A stretch of 64,000 nucleotides of DNA from Limosilactobacillus reuteri (GCF_034259105.1 NZ_CP139478.1:1601001-1665000), one strand, 5' to 3'; shown: positions 29,622 to 42,496, counted from the stretch's first letter. The notes: a model not told the origin generated them from the sequence alone. A program made the numbers and translations.

Positions 29622-32600
29622 TTAGTTTTGCTTATCTTCTTCTTTTAACTTAGCCTCAATATCTTTAATTGAGTAAGCAGCTACACTAACTTCTTTGAGC
29701 TTGATGTTCCGGTAAGCACTCATACCAGTACCTGCAGGAATAATCTTACCAATAATAACATTTTCTTTCAATCCAACTAATGGATCGTTCTTACCACGAA
29801 TAGCAGCATCAGTTAATACACGTGTAGTTTCTTGGAACGAAGCAGCTGACAAGAAACTGTTTGTCTCTAAGGCAGCCTTAGTAATACCAAGAATAACAGG
29901 ACGAGCTGTTGCAGGAATATTTCCAGCAACTAAGGTATCCTTGTTGGCGTCACGGAACTGACTGATATCCATTAATTGACCCGGTAGAAGATCGGTATCA
30001 CCTGGATCCATGACACGAACTTTCCGCATCATTTGACGAATCATAATTTCAACGTGCTTATCTAACAAGTCAATACCCTGCATCCGGTAAACACCTTGAA
30101 CTTGAGATAAGAGGTAAGTTTCAGTAGAAAGAACATCACGAACTTGGATTAATTCCTTAGGATCAATCGAACCTTCATTTAGTGGTGCCCCACGGTGAAT
30201 GAAATCACCTTCAGCAACTTTCATCCGTGCTGTAATTGGAAGGGTGTAAGTTCGGGTATCAGTCTCACCTTTAATCGTAATATCCTTCGTCCGTTCAGCA
30301 GGATTTTCTTCGATAGACACAACTTCACCAGTAACCTCTGTAATTGTTGCACGACCTTTAGGATTACGTGCTTCAACAATTTCTTGGATACGTGGAAGAC
30401 CTTGAGTAATATCATCGTTACCAGCAACTCCACCAGTGTGGAAGTTACGAAGAGTTAACTGAGTACCTGGTTCACCAATTGATTGAGCAGCAACAGTTCC
30501 GACAGCTTCACCAGCTTCTACACGGTCACCAGTAGCTGCGTTTCGTCCATAACAACGTTCACATACACCATGTTCAGTGTTGCAAGTAAATGCTGAACGA
30601 ATAGTTACCTTCTTTACGCCTGCATCGACAATCTTTTGAGCCATTTCTTCGTCGATAAGGACATTCTTACCAACAATCTTTTCACCAGTCTTAGGATCAA
30701 AGACAGACTTCATAGTGTAACGACCCATGATTCGATCATAAAGTGGTTCAATCATTTCGTTACCGTTTGTAATAGCAGTAACTTCAAGTCCGCGATCAGT
30801 ACCACAGTCTTTTTCACGAACAACCACATCTTGCGCAACATCAACAAGACGACGAGTTAAGTAACCTGAATTGGCAGTCTTCAAGGCTGTATCAGTCATA
30901 CCTTTACGAGCACCGTGTGATGAAATAAACATTTCCAACACTGAAAGTCCTTCATAGAAGTTTGACTTAACAGGCAATTCCATAATCTTACCGTTTGGTG
31001 ATGCCATCAATCCACGCATTCCGGCTAACTGAGTAAAGTTTGAAATGTTACCCCGCGCACCAGAGTCGGACATCATGTTAATTGGGTTATGGATATCCAT
31101 GTGTTCAATTAACTTGTTTTGAACTTCATCCTTAGCATCGTTCCATGCACCGATTACTCGTTCATAACGTTCGTCGTCTGTAATTAAACCACGACGGAAT
31201 TGCTTAGTAATTAAAGCAACTTGCTTTTGTGCCTTATCAAGAATTTCTGGTTTTTCTGGTAAATCATGAATATCAGACATAGCAGTAGTTAGACCAGAAA
31301 TAGTTGATTCGTAGTAACCTAAGTCCTTAATACGGTCTAAGAATTGGGACGTCTTTGTAACTTTGTAACGCTTATATACTTCAGCAATTAAGTCAGATAA
31401 GAAGCCCTTCTTAAATGGTGGAACTAATGGTGCATTTTCAAGGTATTCATGAATATCTTGACCAGGTTCAAGGAAGAAACGATCATCAACACCATTTTGA
31501 ATATTTGCATCTGTTGGTTCGTTAATGTAAGCAAAATCTTTTGGCATAATTCGGTTGAAAAGAAGCTTACCAACAGTTGTCACCATGATCTTGCCTCGTT
31601 GTTCATCAGTAAATGGTTTTTCAGGGAATGCAGATACTTGAACTCCAACACGGGTTTGTAATGAAACATAGTCATTGCGGTAAGCAAGTTCAGCTTCATC
31701 AGTATCCTTGAAGATCATTCCTTCACCTTCACGACCCTTATCTTCAGTAGTCATGTAGTAGTTACCAATAACCATATCCTGTGATGGTGAAACAATAGGT
31801 TCTCCGTCACGAGGACTAAGAATATGGTGGGCAGCAAGCATTAACAAACGTGCCTCCGCTTGAGCTTCATCAGATAATGGAACGTGAATAGCCATCTGAT
31901 CCCCATCAAAGTCAGCGTTATATGCTGAACATACTAATGGGTGAAGACGCATTGACTTACCAGAAACCAAGATTGGTTCGAACGCTTGGATACCTAACCG
32001 GTGAAGAGTAGGTGCCCGGTTCAATAGAACTGGGTGTTCCTTAATAACATCTTCCAATACATCAAAGACATCATCATCACTGCGATCAATCTTACGCTTA
32101 GCAGCTTTAACGTTAGCAGAAAGACCACGCTTTACCAATTCATGCATAATAAATGGCTTAAATAATTCAAGCGCCATTGGAACTGGTAATCCCATTTGGT
32201 TCAACTTCAATGATGGACCAACATCAATAACGGAACGGCCAGAGTAATCAACACGCTTACCAAGTAAGTTTTGACGGAAACGTCCTTGCTTCCCCTTAAG
32301 TAAGTGAGAAAGTGACTTCAATGGACGGTTACCTGGTCCAGCTACTGGACGTCCGCGGCGACCATTATCGATTAATGCATCAACAGCTTCTTGAAGCATC
32401 CGTTTTTCATTTTGAACAATAATTCCAGGTGCTTGTAATTTAAGAAGTCGCTTCAACCGGTTATTACGGTTAATAACCCGCCGATATAAATCATTCAAAT
32501 CGGAGGTAGCAAAACGTCCCCCTTCAAGTTGAACCATTGGCCGCAAGTCAGGTGGCATAACTGGAATTACATCCATAACCATCCATTCAGGCTTGTTTCC

Positions 32601-33257
32601 TGACTTAATGAAAGCTTCAAGAATATCAAGACGACGAATAGCACGAGTCCGTTTTTGACCAGTAGCTTCTTTCAATTCTTCCTTTAATTCAGCAGCTTCC
32701 TTTTCTAAGTAAACATCAGCTAAAAGTTTTTGAATAGCAGCAGCTCCCATTTCAGCTTTGAACCGGTCACCATATTCTGCTTTTTTATCACGATATTCTG
32801 CTTCAGTTAAAAGTTGTTTCTTTTCAAGTGGAGTATCACCTGGATCAAGAACAACATATGAAGCAAAGTAAATAACTTCTTCAAGCGAACGTGGACTCAT
32901 ATCTAATACAAGTCCCATTCGACTTGGAATTCCTTTAAAGTACCAAATGTGAGATACAGGAGCAGCTAATTCAATGTGCCCCATCCGTTCACGACGAACT
33001 TTTGCACTAGTAACCTCAACACCACAACGGTCACAAACACGACCTTTGTAACGGATACGCTTGTACTTTCCACACGCACATTCGTAATCCTTGGTTGGGC
33101 CAAAGATTCGTTCGTCAAACAGACCTTGCTTTTCTGGCTTTAATGTCCGGTAGTTAATAGTCTCGGGCTTTTTAACTTCCCCATATGACCAACTACGGAT
33201 CTTATCTGGAGATGCCAGACCGATCTGCATACTTTCAAATTTATTGACATCAATCAA
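29622..33257 (-). CDS. rpoC: DNA-directed RNA polymerase subunit beta'
   Basis: 1211 aa. N-terminal zinc-binding region [20 protein letters not shown], the catalytic Mg-binding loop NADFDGDQM near residue 449, the bridge-helix region, and the second zinc site with [14 protein letters not shown] and KDCGTDRG are all present. The trigger-loop region ([23 protein letters not shown]) is normal. Start TTG at 33257 with GGAGG 8 nt upstream. Co-transcribed with rpoB, 43 nt downstream. Confidence 0.98.
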   Translation of the reverse strand: MIDVNKFESMQIGLASPDKIRSWSYGEVKKPETINYRTLKPEKQGLFDERIFGPTKDYECACGKYKRIRYKGRVCDRCGVEVTSAKVRRERMGHIELAAPVSHIWYFKGIPSRMGLVLDMSPRSLEEVIYFASYVVLDPGDTPLEKKQLLTEAEYRDKKAEYGDRFKAEMGAAAIQKLLADVYLEKEAAELKEELKEATGQKRTRAIRRLDILEAFIKSGNKPEWMVMDVIPVMPPDLRPMVQLEGGRFATSDLNDLYRRVINRNNRLKRLLKLQAPGIIVQNEKRMLQEAVDALIDNGRRGRPVAGPGNRPLKSLSHLLKGKQGRFRQNLLGKRVDYSGRSVIDVGPSLKLNQMGLPVPMALELFKPFIMHELVKRGLSANVKAAKRKIDRSDDDVFDVLEDVIKEHPVLLNRAPTLHRLGIQAFEPILVSGKSMRLHPLVCSAYNADFDGDQMAIHVPLSDEAQAEARLLMLAAHHILSPRDGEPIVSPSQDMVIGNYYMTTEDKGREGEGMIFKDTDEAELAYRNDYVSLQTRVGVQVSAFPEKPFTDEQRGKIMVTTVGKLLFNRIMPKDFAYINEPTDANIQNGVDDRFFLEPGQDIHEYLENAPLVPPFKKGFLSDLIAEVYKRYKVTKTSQFLDRIKDLGYYESTISGLTTAMSDIHDLPEKPEILDKAQKQVALITKQFRRGLITDDERYERVIGAWNDAKDEVQNKLIEHMDIHNPINMMSDSGARGNISNFTQLAGMRGLMASPNGKIMELPVKSNFYEGLSVLEMFISSHGARKGMTDTALKTANSGYLTRRLVDVAQDVVVREKDCGTDRGLEVTAITNGNEMIEPLYDRIMGRYTMKSVFDPKTGEKIVGKNVLIDEEMAQKIVDAGVKKVTIRSAFTCNTEHGVCERCYGRNAATGDRVEAGEAVGTVAAQSIGEPGTQLTLRNFHTGGVAGNDDITQGLPRIQEIVEARNPKGRATITEVTGEVVSIEENPAERTKDITIKGETDTRTYTLPITARMKVAEGDFIHRGAPLNEGSIDPKELIQVRDVLSTETYLLSQVQGVYRMQGIDLLDKHVEIMIRQMMRKVRVMDPGDTDLLPGQLMDISQFRDANKDTLVAGNIPATARPVILGITKAALETNSFLSAASFQETTRVLTDAAIRGKNDPLVGLKENVIIGKIIPAGTGMSAYRNIKLKEVSVAAYSIKDIEAKLKEEDKQN

Positions 33258-33300
33258 AGGATGTTCCTCCTTCTTTCAGTAAACCGTAGCAACCTAAATA

Positions 33301-36300
33301 TTAATTTTGATTAGTTTTGTCATCGGTAGTTGTTGAAGTTGCTTCAGACTTGTTTTCTTCTTCGTTCTTCTTATCGTCTGTTTTATGTTCTTCTGCATAT
33401 TTAGCTAATGCATCAACATTTACAACTTCATCATCATCTTCGTCCATGTTCTTTAACTGAATTTCCTTGTTGTTACCATCAAGAACCTTCATATCAAGAC
33501 CTAATGCTTGTAATTCCTTAACAAGAACACGGAATGATTCTGGAACACCTGGCTTAGGAATTGGTTGACCATTGATGATTGCATCATAAGTCCGAACACG
33601 ACCAACAGTATCATCTGACTTGTAAGTAAGGATTTCTTGAAGAGTGTAGGCAGCACCATAAGCTTCAAGAGCCCAAACTTCCATTTCACCGAAACGCTGT
33701 CCACCAAATTGTGCCTTACCACCTAATGGCTGTTGAGTAACAAGTGAGTAAGGACCAGTTGAACGAGCGTGAATCTTATCATCAACCATGTGAGCTAACT
33801 TAAGATAGTGCATTGAACCAACAGCAATCCGGTTTTCAAATGGTTCACCGGTACGACCGTCATAAAGAATTGTCTTACCGTCCTCTGGGAATCCAGATTC
33901 ACGAACAGCATCCCACACATCTTTATCAGATGCACCATCGAATACTGGAGTAGCCATATGAATCCCAAGACGATGAGCAGCCATTCCTAGGTGCAATTCA
34001 AGAAGCTGACCAATGTTCATACGACTTGGCACACCCATCGGACTAAGCATAATATCAATAGGAGTTCCATCTGGCATATATGGCATATCTTCTTCTGGCA
34101 CAACGATAGAAACAGTACCCTTGTTACCATGACGTCCAGACATCTTATCCCCAACTTGGATCTTCCGCTTTTGTGCAATGTAAACACGAACCATTGTATT
34201 TACACCTGGTGATAGTTCATCCCCATTTTCACGAGTGAAGACTTTAACATCTTGGATGATTCCGCCACCACCATGAGGAACACGTAATGAAGTATCACGA
34301 ACTTCACGTGATTTTTCACCAAAGATAGCGTGAAGAAGGCGTTCTTCGGCAGATAATTCAGTCATTCCCTTTGGAGTAACCTTACCTACTAAAATATCTC
34401 CATCATGAACTTCGGCACCGACACGAACAATCCCGTTTTCATCAAGATCTTTCAAAGCATCGTCACCAACGTTTGGAATTTCCCGCGTCATTTCTTCAGG
34501 TCCAAGCTTGGTTTCACGTGCTTCAGATTCGTATGATTCGATGTGGATAGAAGTATAAACATCGTCTTTAACTAGTCGTTCATTAATAGCGATGGCATCT
34601 TCGAAGTTGTATCCTTGCCAAGTCATGAAGGCGATTAATGGATTTTGTCCAAGAGCTAATTCACCTTGTTCCATTGATGGACCATCAGCTAATACGTCAT
34701 CAGCATCAACATGTTCGCCAACCTTAACAATTGGGCGTTGGTTGTAGTTCTTACCACCGTTTGAACGACGGAACTTCATTAACTTGTAAGTATCAAGTGT
34801 TCCATCTTCTTCACGAACCCGTACTTCACGAGCATCTACATACTCAACCGTTCCTGGCTTCTTAGCAATCATTGCAACCCCAGAGTCATGGGCAGCCTTG
34901 TAGTCAATACCAGTACTTACCAATGGAGCATGAGGATTGATCAACGGAACAGCCTGCCGTTGCATGTTAGCACCCATCAACGCACGGTTGGAGTCATCGT
35001 TTTCAAGGAATGGGATACATGCAGAGGCAACAGAAACAACTTGCTTAGGAGAAACATCCATGTAATCAATGTTTTCAACACTGGTTTCGATGTAGTCATC
35101 CTTATCACGAGCCATTACTTGATCGTCAACAAATGAACCATCATCATTTAATGGCGTGTTAGCCTGAGCAATGATGAAGTTATCTTCTTCGTCAGCGGTT
35201 AAGTAATCAATCTTATCAGTTACCTTGTGATCCTTCCAGGAAACACGACGGTATGGAGTTTCGATGAATCCATATTTATTTACCCGTGCGTAAGATGAAA
35301 GACTGTTAATAAGACCAATGTTAGGACCTTCTGGCGTTTCAATAGGGCACATCCGGCCATAGTGAGTATAGTGAACGTCCCGCACTTCATATCCAGCCCG
35401 GTCACGAGTCAAACCACCAGGACCAAGCGCTGAAAGACGACGCTTATGAGTTAATTCACCTAATGGGTTGGTTTGGTCCATGAACTGAGAAAGCTGGGAT
35501 GAACCAAAGAATTCTTTAATAGAAGCAACCACTGGACGAATATTAATCAATTGCTGTGGGGTAACAGTGTCAGGATCTTGAATTGACATCCGTTCACGAA
35601 CAACCCGTTCCATCCGTGCAAGACCAATCCGGAATTGGTTTTGAAGTAATTCACCAACTGAACGAATACGACGGTTACCTAAGTGGTCGATATCGTCTGT
35701 ACTACCAATACCTTCTTGTAAGTTAAAGAAGTAGTTTAAGGAAGCAAGAATATCAGCTGGTTCAATGTGCTTGTATTCTAATGGGATATGACCGTTACCA
35801 ATAATAGGTACAACTCGATCAGGATCAGTCTTAGAATATACTAAAATCTTTTGTAACTTAACTGGTTCAGTTACAACCGCTTCATCTGATGGAGTGTAAG
35901 TAATAGTCTTAAAGTCATCACGGTCTAAGTAAGGTTCAAGCTTATTAAGCAATTCCTTAGTTACCGTATCACCCTTTTGCGCTAATACTTCACCAGTATC
36001 AGGATCTGCTAAAGTTTCAGCTAAAGTTTGTCCAAGTAAACGGTACTTAAGCATCAACTTCTTGTTTGTCTTGTAACGACCAACTGGTGCCATATCATAA
36101 CGCTTTGGATCAAAGAAACGAGCTGTTAATAAGCTCCGTGCTGAATCAGCAGTCTTGGGTTCACCAGGACGAAGCCGTTCATAAATGTCCTTTAAGGCTT
36201 CTTCAACCCGAGAATCTTCAGCGTTCTTGTGAACATCTTTATCCAAGGTTAATGATAATGTCTCACTATCGCCACCGAACATATCAATAATTTCATCGTC

Positions 36301-36909
36301 AGAGCCAAAGCCCAATGCACGAATTAATTCAGTCATTGGCAACTTACGAGTCCGGTCGATTCGAACATATGAAACATTCTTAGCATCAGTTTCGTATTCT
36401 AACCATGCACCACGGTTTGGAATAAAGGTAGCACCGTAGTTTGGCCGACCATTTTTATCATTTTCTTCACTATAGTAGACCCCTGGTGAACGAACTAATT
36501 GTGAAACAATAACCCGTTCGGCACCATTAATAATGAATGTACCTTGGTCAGTCATTAGTGGGAAGTCACCAAAGAATACATCTTGAGACTTAATTTCACC
36601 AGTTTCATGGTTAGTTAGCCGTAACGTAACATGAAGTGGTGCTGAGTAATTAGCATCGTGTTCACGAGCTTCGTCAACAGTATACTTAGGTTCTAAAAGT
36701 TGATAGTCAACGAATTCCAAAGAAAGCTTTCCTTGAAAATCATCAATTGGCATAATATCATCAAACATTTCCCGTAAACCTTTTTCCATAAACCAATTGT
36801 AAGAATCGGTTTGGATTTCAATAAGGTTTGGCAATTCGAGAACTTCTTTAATTCGCGAGTAGCTACGACGGGTACGGTGTTTACCGTATTTAACTAAATG
36901 TCCAGCCAA
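33301..36909 (-). CDS. rpoB: DNA-directed RNA polymerase subunit beta
   Basis: Start set at TTG 36909 (1202 aa, [20 protein letters not shown]), because AGAGAGG lies 8 nt upstream; the GTG at 36918 would overlap that site. The rifampicin pocket [27 protein letters not shown] carries the wild-type Asp, His and Ser positions. The C-terminal [26 protein letters not shown] is normal and is followed by an acidic, low-complexity tail of about 60 residues, common in lactobacilli. Confidence 0.98.
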   Translation of the reverse strand: MAGHLVKYGKHRTRRSYSRIKEVLELPNLIEIQTDSYNWFMEKGLREMFDDIMPIDDFQGKLSLEFVDYQLLEPKYTVDEAREHDANYSAPLHVTLRLTNHETGEIKSQDVFFGDFPLMTDQGTFIINGAERVIVSQLVRSPGVYYSEENDKNGRPNYGATFIPNRGAWLEYETDAKNVSYVRIDRTRKLPMTELIRALGFGSDDEIIDMFGGDSETLSLTLDKDVHKNAEDSRVEEALKDIYERLRPGEPKTADSARSLLTARFFDPKRYDMAPVGRYKTNKKLMLKYRLLGQTLAETLADPDTGEVLAQKGDTVTKELLNKLEPYLDRDDFKTITYTPSDEAVVTEPVKLQKILVYSKTDPDRVVPIIGNGHIPLEYKHIEPADILASLNYFFNLQEGIGSTDDIDHLGNRRIRSVGELLQNQFRIGLARMERVVRERMSIQDPDTVTPQQLINIRPVVASIKEFFGSSQLSQFMDQTNPLGELTHKRRLSALGPGGLTRDRAGYEVRDVHYTHYGRMCPIETPEGPNIGLINSLSSYARVNKYGFIETPYRRVSWKDHKVTDKIDYLTADEEDNFIIAQANTPLNDDGSFVDDQVMARDKDDYIETSVENIDYMDVSPKQVVSVASACIPFLENDDSNRALMGANMQRQAVPLINPHAPLVSTGIDYKAAHDSGVAMIAKKPGTVEYVDAREVRVREEDGTLDTYKLMKFRRSNGGKNYNQRPIVKVGEHVDADDVLADGPSMEQGELALGQNPLIAFMTWQGYNFEDAIAINERLVKDDVYTSIHIESYESEARETKLGPEEMTREIPNVGDDALKDLDENGIVRVGAEVHDGDILVGKVTPKGMTELSAEERLLHAIFGEKSREVRDTSLRVPHGGGGIIQDVKVFTRENGDELSPGVNTMVRVYIAQKRKIQVGDKMSGRHGNKGTVSIVVPEEDMPYMPDGTPIDIMLSPMGVPSRMNIGQLLELHLGMAAHRLGIHMATPVFDGASDKDVWDAVRESGFPEDGKTILYDGRTGEPFENRIAVGSMHYLKLAHMVDDKIHARSTGPYSLVTQQPLGGKAQFGGQRFGEMEVWALEAYGAAYTLQEILTYKSDDTVGRVRTYDAIINGQPIPKPGVPESFRVLVKELQALGLDMKVLDGNNKEIQLKNMDEDDDEVVNVDALAKYAEEHKTDDKKNEEENKSEATSTTTDDKTNQN

Positions 36910-37092
36910 ACTGTTCACCTCTCTAATTTATTCCGCGAGCTCATTTAAATGTTACAATTTGATTACAATTTGCCTAAAATACGACTTTTGGGCAAAAAAA
37001 ATCCAAAAACAGTTCAACGACTGTCTTTGGCTTTTATGCAGAATCTGATGGACAATAGATCACCAGGTTCAAATGAACTCACAATTACATAC
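36910..37092 (-). promoter_or_regulatory. rpoB leader RNA (Lacto-rpoB type) with attenuator-like hairpin
   Basis: A leader of about 180 nt. On the minus strand it contains CCAAAGACAGT, loop CGTTGA, ACTGTTTTTGG followed by eight T residues (36994-37030), a good intrinsic-terminator shape inside the leader. A second hairpin GCC-AAAA/TTTT-GGC lies at about 36970-36993. A conserved 'Lacto-rpoB' RNA is described upstream of rpoB in Lactobacillales; position and organism fit, but I could not check the consensus. Confidence 0.65.
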
Positions 37093-37098
37093 TATTAA

Positions 37099-37127
37099 AG
37101 TATACAAGTTCTATTAATTTTTGTCAA
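37099..37127 (-). promoter_or_regulatory. Promoter of rpoB-rpoC
   Basis: On the minus strand TTGACA (37122-37127), 17 nt, TATACT (37099-37104). Near-consensus sigma-A promoter, lying just downstream of the tetR stop. Confidence 0.88.
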
Positions 37128-37145
37128 CAATTATTTTTATATTTT

Positions 37146-37748
37146 TTAATTTTTTCCGCCCCAATTTGATAAACCGTTAACAATGCAATCTAGGATTAAT
37201 TGGTCACGTTGTTCTGGTGTAATTGAATGGCCACCAATTAATTGAGAAGTACCAAAAATTGGAGTTAATCCGGCAATAAATAATTCAGCAGCTTCTTTAG
37301 GAAGAATGTCAGGGCGCAACCCTACATCCGGTTGACGGAAGAATGCTGCAATCGGTTCTAGATAATCCATCGTAAAAATCATATTAAGCTTTTGCTGTGC
37401 ACTTTTCGATAATAGACGCATCGCTTGATTGTATTGGTCATAAACACTTAATGGATGATGTTTTTTTAATGCCTTGGTAATTTGCCATAATTGTTCATTC
37501 GGTGACAAATCATGTTTACGCATTACTTTATTAATATCTTGGCGAACTTTTCCACATAAATTTGTCATTACATCCAGATATAAAACCTCTTTATCGCTGA
37601 AGTGGTGGTATAAAGCCGGTTGAGTAATTCCAATCTGTTTGGCAATATCCCGTGTTGAAGTTTCACCAAATCCCTTTTGTAAAAATAATTTTGTAGCGGT
37701 TTTTAAGATTGCTTGTCTTGTCTTTTCTAATTGTTCCGCTCGCTTCAT
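37146..37748 (-). CDS. TetR/AcrR family transcriptional regulator
   Basis: 200 aa. N-terminal TetR helix-turn-helix (LEKTRQAILKTATKLFLQKGFGETSTRDIAKQIGITQPALYHHFSDKEVLY), then an unrelated ligand-binding domain. No exporter or enzyme gene is adjacent, so the target is unknown; it sits alone between clpC and rpoB. Ends 19 bp before the rpoB promoter and shows no terminator, so read-through into rpoB is conceivable. Confidence 0.9.
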   Translation of the reverse strand: MKRAEQLEKTRQAILKTATKLFLQKGFGETSTRDIAKQIGITQPALYHHFSDKEVLYLDVMTNLCGKVRQDINKVMRKHDLSPNEQLWQITKALKKHHPLSVYDQYNQAMRLLSKSAQQKLNMIFTMDYLEPIAAFFRQPDVGLRPDILPKEAAELFIAGLTPIFGTSQLIGGHSITPEQRDQLILDCIVNGLSNWGGKN

Positions 37749-37794
37749 TTATTGTTCATCCCCTATTTTTAATCATTAATTATCTGATAAACAC

Positions 37795-37824
37795 ATTATA
37801 AGACTATAACTTATCTTTTGACAA
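37795..37824 (-). promoter_or_regulatory. Promoter of the tetR-family gene
   Basis: On the minus strand TTGTCA (37819-37824), 18 nt, TATAAT (37795-37800). The nearby palindrome TTATC-T-GATAA just downstream of the -10 could be an autoregulatory operator (inference). Confidence 0.6.
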
Positions 37825-37987
37825 CCGTTTTAGAAAAATAATCATCAAATGTGATAAATGAATGCAATTTGGTAGCTCCTTCTTCTATTATCATTAGAGA
37901 ACAAAGGTGACGATTATAGTTGATTTTAAGCGGTATAAAATGCGAAACATTTATTTGTGCATTTCAAATTTAACGAAGCTAGAATGC

Positions 37988-38031
37988 AAAAACGGTAAAT
38001 TACTCTGCACTTTCAGAATAATTTACCGTTT
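37988..38031 (-). terminator. Intrinsic terminator of ctsR-clpC
   Basis: On the minus strand AAACGGTAAATTA, a 16-nt loop, TAATTTACCGTTTTT. It lies directly after the clpC stop at 38035. Confidence 0.82.
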
Positions 38032-38034
38032 CTT

Positions 38035-40527
38035 TTATTTATTCAATTTTAATTCAACAGCTTTATCTTCATCCGACTTTTTTACTTTAAAAGTAATTTT
38101 ACCTTGATGCGCACCTACTGTTACGTCATCCCCAACATTGATTTCACCACTAAGGAGGCCAGTACTCAAATCATCTTCAACATGATCTTGTAAAGCACGA
38201 CGAAGCGGACGAGCCCCATAAGCGGGATTGTAACCAAGCTTTGCGATTACATCAATTGCAGCAGGCGTAACTTTCAAGTTAATACCTTGCTCGCTTACCC
38301 GCTTATTTAAATCATTAACCATGAGTTTAACAATTTGATGAAGTTCTTTCTTTTGTAATGAATGGAAAATAATCGTTTCATCAATCCGATTAAGGAATTC
38401 CGGTCGGAAGTATAACCTCATTTGTTGCTTAATCGCCGCAGCCATCGCATTATAGTCTTGTGACATATCTTTTGCCCCAAAACCAACTTCTTTTTCATCC
38501 TGAAGCTGAGTTGCTCCAAGGTTAGAAGTCATAATAATAATGGTATTTCTAAAATCAACGCGCCGACCTTTTGCATCAGTTAAGTAACCATCATCTAAAA
38601 CTTGAAGTAATAAATTAAACACATCCGGATGTGCCTTTTCGGCTTCATCTAATAAGACAACTGAATATGGATGTTGCCGTACTTTTTCAGTTAATTGTCC
38701 ACCCTCGTCATAACCGACATATCCTGGAGCGGCACCAATCAAGCGACTAGTACTATATTTTTCCATATATTCTGACATATCAATCCGGATCATATTATCT
38801 TCCGAGCCAAACATTGCAGCAGCCAATGCCTTGGCAAGCTCTGTTTTTCCTACCCCAGTTGGTCCTAAAAACATAAAGGAACCAATCGGCCGACTAGGAT
38901 CCTTAAGACCGCTTCTTGCACGCCGAATTGCTTTAGCGACTACGGTAACTACTTCATCTTGACCAATTACTCGTTGGTGCAGAACCTTTTCCAAGTTAAC
39001 CAATCGTTCACTCTCGCTCTTCTTCAATTGAGTTAAAGGAACTCCTGTCCATTCAGCAACAACTTGTGCAATGTTTTCACCAGTTACTTTCAATTTATAG
39101 TTATGAGAATCCTTTTGTTGAGCGCGTTGCTTTTTGCGATCAATCTTATCTTTTAGTGCTAATTCTTGTTGACGAAGAGTAGCTGCACGATCAAAGTCTT
39201 GATTATCAATTGCTTCTTCTTTTTGGGTTTGCAAATCTTCTAACTGACTTTCTAATGAAGGCTGATGATTTTTCTTATCTTCAGCATCAATCCGAACCAT
39301 AGCTGCCGATTCATCAATAAGATCAATTGCTTTATCCGGCAAGAAACGATCTGAAATATAACGATCCGACAATTTAACTGCTTCTTCCAGCGCTTCATCA
39401 GTAATCTTAGCATGGTGGTGCTCCTCATACTTCGGTCGTAGTCCTCGCAGGATTTGCAGGGTTTGGTCAGTAGTCGGCTCATCAACTTGAACAGTAGCAA
39501 AGCGTCGTTCAAGTGCCGCATCAGATTCTATATATTTCTGATATTCATCAAGGGTAGTAGCACCAATTGTTTGCAACTCGCCTCGTGCTAAGGCTGGTTT
39601 CAAAATATTAGATGCATCAATTGCTCCTTCAGCACCACCAGCACCAATTAAGGTATGGAGTTCATCAATAAAAAGAATCACATGCCCATCATTTTGAATC
39701 TCATCAATCACTTTCTTAAGGCGATCTTCAAATTCTCCTCGATACTTGGTACCCGCAACTAATGATCCCATATCTAGCATCATTAAACGTTTATTAGCCA
39801 ATTCAGCTGGGACTTTCCCCTCAACAATCCGCTGAGCAAGTCCTTCAGCAATCGCTGTCTTTCCTACACCAGGTTCACCGATCAGCACAGGATTGTTCTT
39901 GGTACGACGACTAAGAATCTGCTCCACACGTTTAACTTCCTTATTTCGACCAATTACAGGATCAAGCTGGCCATTCCGAGCAAGTTCTGTCATATCACGA
40001 GCTAGTTTATCTAATGTTGGTGTACCAGTTTGTTGGACCCGCCGACGAGACGATTGACGACTAGAATTGCGTTGCTGACTATCAGCAATCCCTAACCGCC
40101 GTAAGATTACTTTTCTCATCTGTCGCGGTACAACATCTAGACTATATAAAATCCGTGAAGATAGGACACTTTCATCAGCGATTAAGGCTAATAATAAGTG
40201 TTCAGTGCCAATCTTCAATGCATGCATTTGTTGGGCTTCTTTTCCTGCTAACGATAATACTTGCTTTGCTTTTGGTGAGTATGGGAGATAATCTGAAGCT
40301 CCCAGATTTTCCATCGTTCCATAGCCAATTAAGCGTTCAATTTCTTCACGAATATCATCGTTTGTAATAGAAAATTGTTCAAATATTTTATTAGCAATCC
40401 CATCTTTATCCATTGAGAGGGCAAGCAAAAGGTGTTCAGTCCCTACTGCTTGGTGTTTAAAGTATTTTGCTTGTTCTTGTGCAATTGCTAGAACATGCTT
40501 TGCACTTGGCGTGAACATATTATCCAT
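38035..40527 (-). CDS. clpC: ATP-dependent Clp protease ATP-binding subunit ClpC
   Basis: AAA+ unfoldase that feeds ClpP. Start set at ATG 40527 (830 aa, [13 protein letters not shown]) because AGGGGG lies 7 nt upstream. Two N-terminal Clp repeats, first AAA module with GEPGVGKTA, a UVR-like coiled middle domain, second AAA module with GPTGVGKTE, and the ClpP-contacting loop VGFGAKD are visible. The middle domain is that of ClpC (adaptor-dependent), not the long ClpB one. It lies 14 nt after ctsR and shares its CtsR control. Confidence 0.96.
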   Translation of the reverse strand: MDNMFTPSAKHVLAIAQEQAKYFKHQAVGTEHLLLALSMDKDGIANKIFEQFSITNDDIREEIERLIGYGTMENLGASDYLPYSPKAKQVLSLAGKEAQQMHALKIGTEHLLLALIADESVLSSRILYSLDVVPRQMRKVILRRLGIADSQQRNSSRQSSRRRVQQTGTPTLDKLARDMTELARNGQLDPVIGRNKEVKRVEQILSRRTKNNPVLIGEPGVGKTAIAEGLAQRIVEGKVPAELANKRLMMLDMGSLVAGTKYRGEFEDRLKKVIDEIQNDGHVILFIDELHTLIGAGGAEGAIDASNILKPALARGELQTIGATTLDEYQKYIESDAALERRFATVQVDEPTTDQTLQILRGLRPKYEEHHHAKITDEALEEAVKLSDRYISDRFLPDKAIDLIDESAAMVRIDAEDKKNHQPSLESQLEDLQTQKEEAIDNQDFDRAATLRQQELALKDKIDRKKQRAQQKDSHNYKLKVTGENIAQVVAEWTGVPLTQLKKSESERLVNLEKVLHQRVIGQDEVVTVVAKAIRRARSGLKDPSRPIGSFMFLGPTGVGKTELAKALAAAMFGSEDNMIRIDMSEYMEKYSTSRLIGAAPGYVGYDEGGQLTEKVRQHPYSVVLLDEAEKAHPDVFNLLLQVLDDGYLTDAKGRRVDFRNTIIIMTSNLGATQLQDEKEVGFGAKDMSQDYNAMAAAIKQQMRLYFRPEFLNRIDETIIFHSLQKKELHQIVKLMVNDLNKRVSEQGINLKVTPAAIDVIAKLGYNPAYGARPLRRALQDHVEDDLSTGLLSGEINVGDDVTVGAHQGKITFKVKKSDEDKAVELKLNK

Positions 40528-40541
40528 GTACAATCCCCCTT

Positions 40542-41009
40542 TTAACTTTCATAGCGAAGTCGATTCAAGAATGATACTAATATCCGGGCGCGAAGTTGGT
40601 CTTCAACCTTACTATCATTAACTGCTAGCGCTTGTTTAGATAATGCAACAAGCATAAGATCTCCTTCACGTCTGGTAATCACGTCTTCTTCATATAACGT
40701 TCGAACGATATCAAAAGCATCACGTTCACGAACCGAGTCGCCAATTGCTTGAATAAGTGAGTTTAGCACATTTACATCATCAAGTAAATTAACTCGCTCG
40801 ATTCGAATGTACCCGCCGCCCCCACGCTTACTTTTCACTAAATAACCATTTTGAATAGTAAACCTCGTCTTAATAACATAATTAATCTGTGACGGTACTA
40901 CATCAAACTGGTTAGCAATCTCAGAACGACGAATCTCGACCTGAGCTGAGTCACCAAGTATTTCTTTTAAGTATGCTTCGATAATATCTGAAATACTTTT
41001 ATTCTCCAT
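40542..41009 (-). CDS. ctsR: Transcriptional repressor of class III heat-shock genes CtsR
   Basis: 155 aa from ATG 41009 (MENKSISDIIEAYLKEIL), chosen because GAGGTG lies 6 nt upstream; the longer ORF start at 41045 would run through the operator and that site. The winged-helix tetraglycine motif KRGGGGYIRI, which senses temperature and contacts DNA, is intact. mcsA and mcsB are absent between ctsR and clpC, as usual in lactobacilli. Confidence 0.95.
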   Translation of the reverse strand: MENKSISDIIEAYLKEILGDSAQVEIRRSEIANQFDVVPSQINYVIKTRFTIQNGYLVKSKRGGGGYIRIERVNLLDDVNVLNSLIQAIGDSVRERDAFDIVRTLYEEDVITRREGDLMLVALSKQALAVNDSKVEDQLRARILVSFLNRLRYES

Positions 41010-41026
41010 TATATCACCTCGGCTCT

Positions 41027-41043
41027 TTTGACTAATCTTGACC
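41027..41043 (-). promoter_or_regulatory. CtsR operator upstream of ctsR-clpC
   Basis: On the minus strand GGTCAAG-ATT-AGTCAAA, which matches the tandem heptad consensus RGTCAAA-N3-RGTCAAA at all but one base. It lies between a probable extended -10 (TGTTAAAAT, 41047-41055) and the ctsR ribosome-binding site, so it fits autorepression. Confidence 0.85.
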
Positions 41044-41106
41044 ATTATTTTAACACACTTTTAGAGCGATAGCCTACTTCTATACCCATACATTTAAGGA
41101 AATAAT

Positions 41107-41144
41107 AAAGACTAGTGAAGCATTCAAGTGCAACACTAGCCTTT
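41107..41144 (-). terminator. Intrinsic terminator of the alcohol dehydrogenase gene
   Basis: The inverted repeat AAGACTAGTG/CACTAGCCTT encloses a 16-nt loop. On the minus strand it ends with TCTTTATTATT. Located after the adhP stop at 41176. Confidence 0.72.
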
Positions 41145-41175
41145 TAGAGAATTAAATATGAACTAACTTTTTTAA

Positions 41176-42204
41176 TTAATCGTTATCGTTGTGAACAAAA
41201 TCAACAACATTACGACCAACAACCTTGTTATCCTTAAGCTCTTGGATCATATCATTAATTTCGCTTAACTTACGAGTCTTAACGATTGGGTGAACCTTAC
41301 CTTCTGCACCAAATTGGAAACATTCAGCTAAGTCTTGACGGGTACCAACTAATGAACCAGCAACAATGATACCATCAAGAACAGTCTTAGCAATGTTAAG
41401 CTTCATGTCACCTTGTGGAAGCGCAACGGCAACAAGCTTACCATCTGGGCGAAGTGAATCAACTGCTTGGTCGAATGCAGAGGCGGAAACAGCTGTTACT
41501 ACAGCAGCGTGAACACCGCCAACCTTTTCTTGAATTTGCTTATCAACATCACCGTCATGACGGTTAATTAAAATTTCAGCACCATTCTTCTTAGCGGCTT
41601 CAAGCTTATCAGGATTACCATCAACAGCGATAACATGAGCACCAAATACGTTGTGCGCAAATTGGATACCCAAGTTACCTAAACCACCAGCACCAACGAT
41701 TGATACCCATTGACCTGGCTTGATGTCAGCAACCTTCAATGCCTTGTACATCGTAACACCAGCACAAGTTAATGAAGTAGCTTCAACAGGATCAAGACCT
41801 TCTGGAACCTTAACAGCGTAGTCAGCTGGTACAATACATTGTTCAGCCATCGCACCGTCAGCAGTGTAACCTGAATTAAGAACGTTACGACAAAGAGTCT
41901 CACGACCAGTTAAACAATATTCACAGTGTCCACAGCCCTTGAAGAACCATGCAATTGATACACGGTCGCCAACTTTCAAGGAAGTAACGCCAGGGGCAAC
42001 CTTAGATACACGACCAACCCCTTCGTGACCGATAATACGACCGGGCTTCTTACCAAAGTCCCCAGCAGCAACGTGTAAATCAGTGTGACAAAGACCACAA
42101 TATTCCATGTCAACTAAAGCTTCACCGGGCTTCAAATCCCGAAGTTGAACATCTTTAACAGTAACAAAACCGTCTACTGGATCATTAATAACAGCAGCTT
42201 TCAT
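41176..42204 (-). CDS. adhP: Zinc-dependent alcohol dehydrogenase (AdhP type)
   Basis: 342 aa medium-chain dehydrogenase that reduces acetaldehyde to ethanol with NADH (or the reverse). Catalytic zinc ligands Cys39 (CGLCHTD), His60 (GHEGVG) and the Cys in TSLTCAGVT; structural zinc Cys91, 94, 97, 105. The Rossmann motif GAGGLGNLG is present. Best match by eye is AdhP-like ethanol-preferring enzymes. Single gene with its own terminator. Confidence 0.93.
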   Translation of the reverse strand: MKAAVINDPVDGFVTVKDVQLRDLKPGEALVDMEYCGLCHTDLHVAAGDFGKKPGRIIGHEGVGRVSKVAPGVTSLKVGDRVSIAWFFKGCGHCEYCLTGRETLCRNVLNSGYTADGAMAEQCIVPADYAVKVPEGLDPVEATSLTCAGVTMYKALKVADIKPGQWVSIVGAGGLGNLGIQFAHNVFGAHVIAVDGNPDKLEAAKKNGAEILINRHDGDVDKQIQEKVGGVHAAVVTAVSASAFDQAVDSLRPDGKLVAVALPQGDMKLNIAKTVLDGIIVAGSLVGTRQDLAECFQFGAEGKVHPIVKTRKLSEINDMIQELKDNKVVGRNVVDFVHNDND

Positions 42205-42496
42205 AAGGTAAGATCTCCTTTATTAATAAACAAATTACTTTTTACAATGCTTATAGTACCATAACTCCTAGACAAATTTAAAGTGAAAATTTGCACATTT
42301 GCCGAAATAAATAGTTTTGTTTTTTTATTAAAGTACTGATATAACAACAATAAAGTCCAGTAAATCAATTCTATTCATATTGTAAAGTAAATCACTTACT
42401 AATCATCACTAAAGCTTTACTGTTATAATTTTAGACGCTCTCTATTAATAATGGATGTTATAATTTAATCAATTAGACAAAGGAGTGAGTATAATA

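Noticed and set aside
37907..38107. Plus-strand 66-codon ORF between tetR and clpC
   Set aside because: No good ribosome-binding site at a clear start; it runs over the clpC terminator and into clpC antisense. Composition is that of AT-rich spacer.
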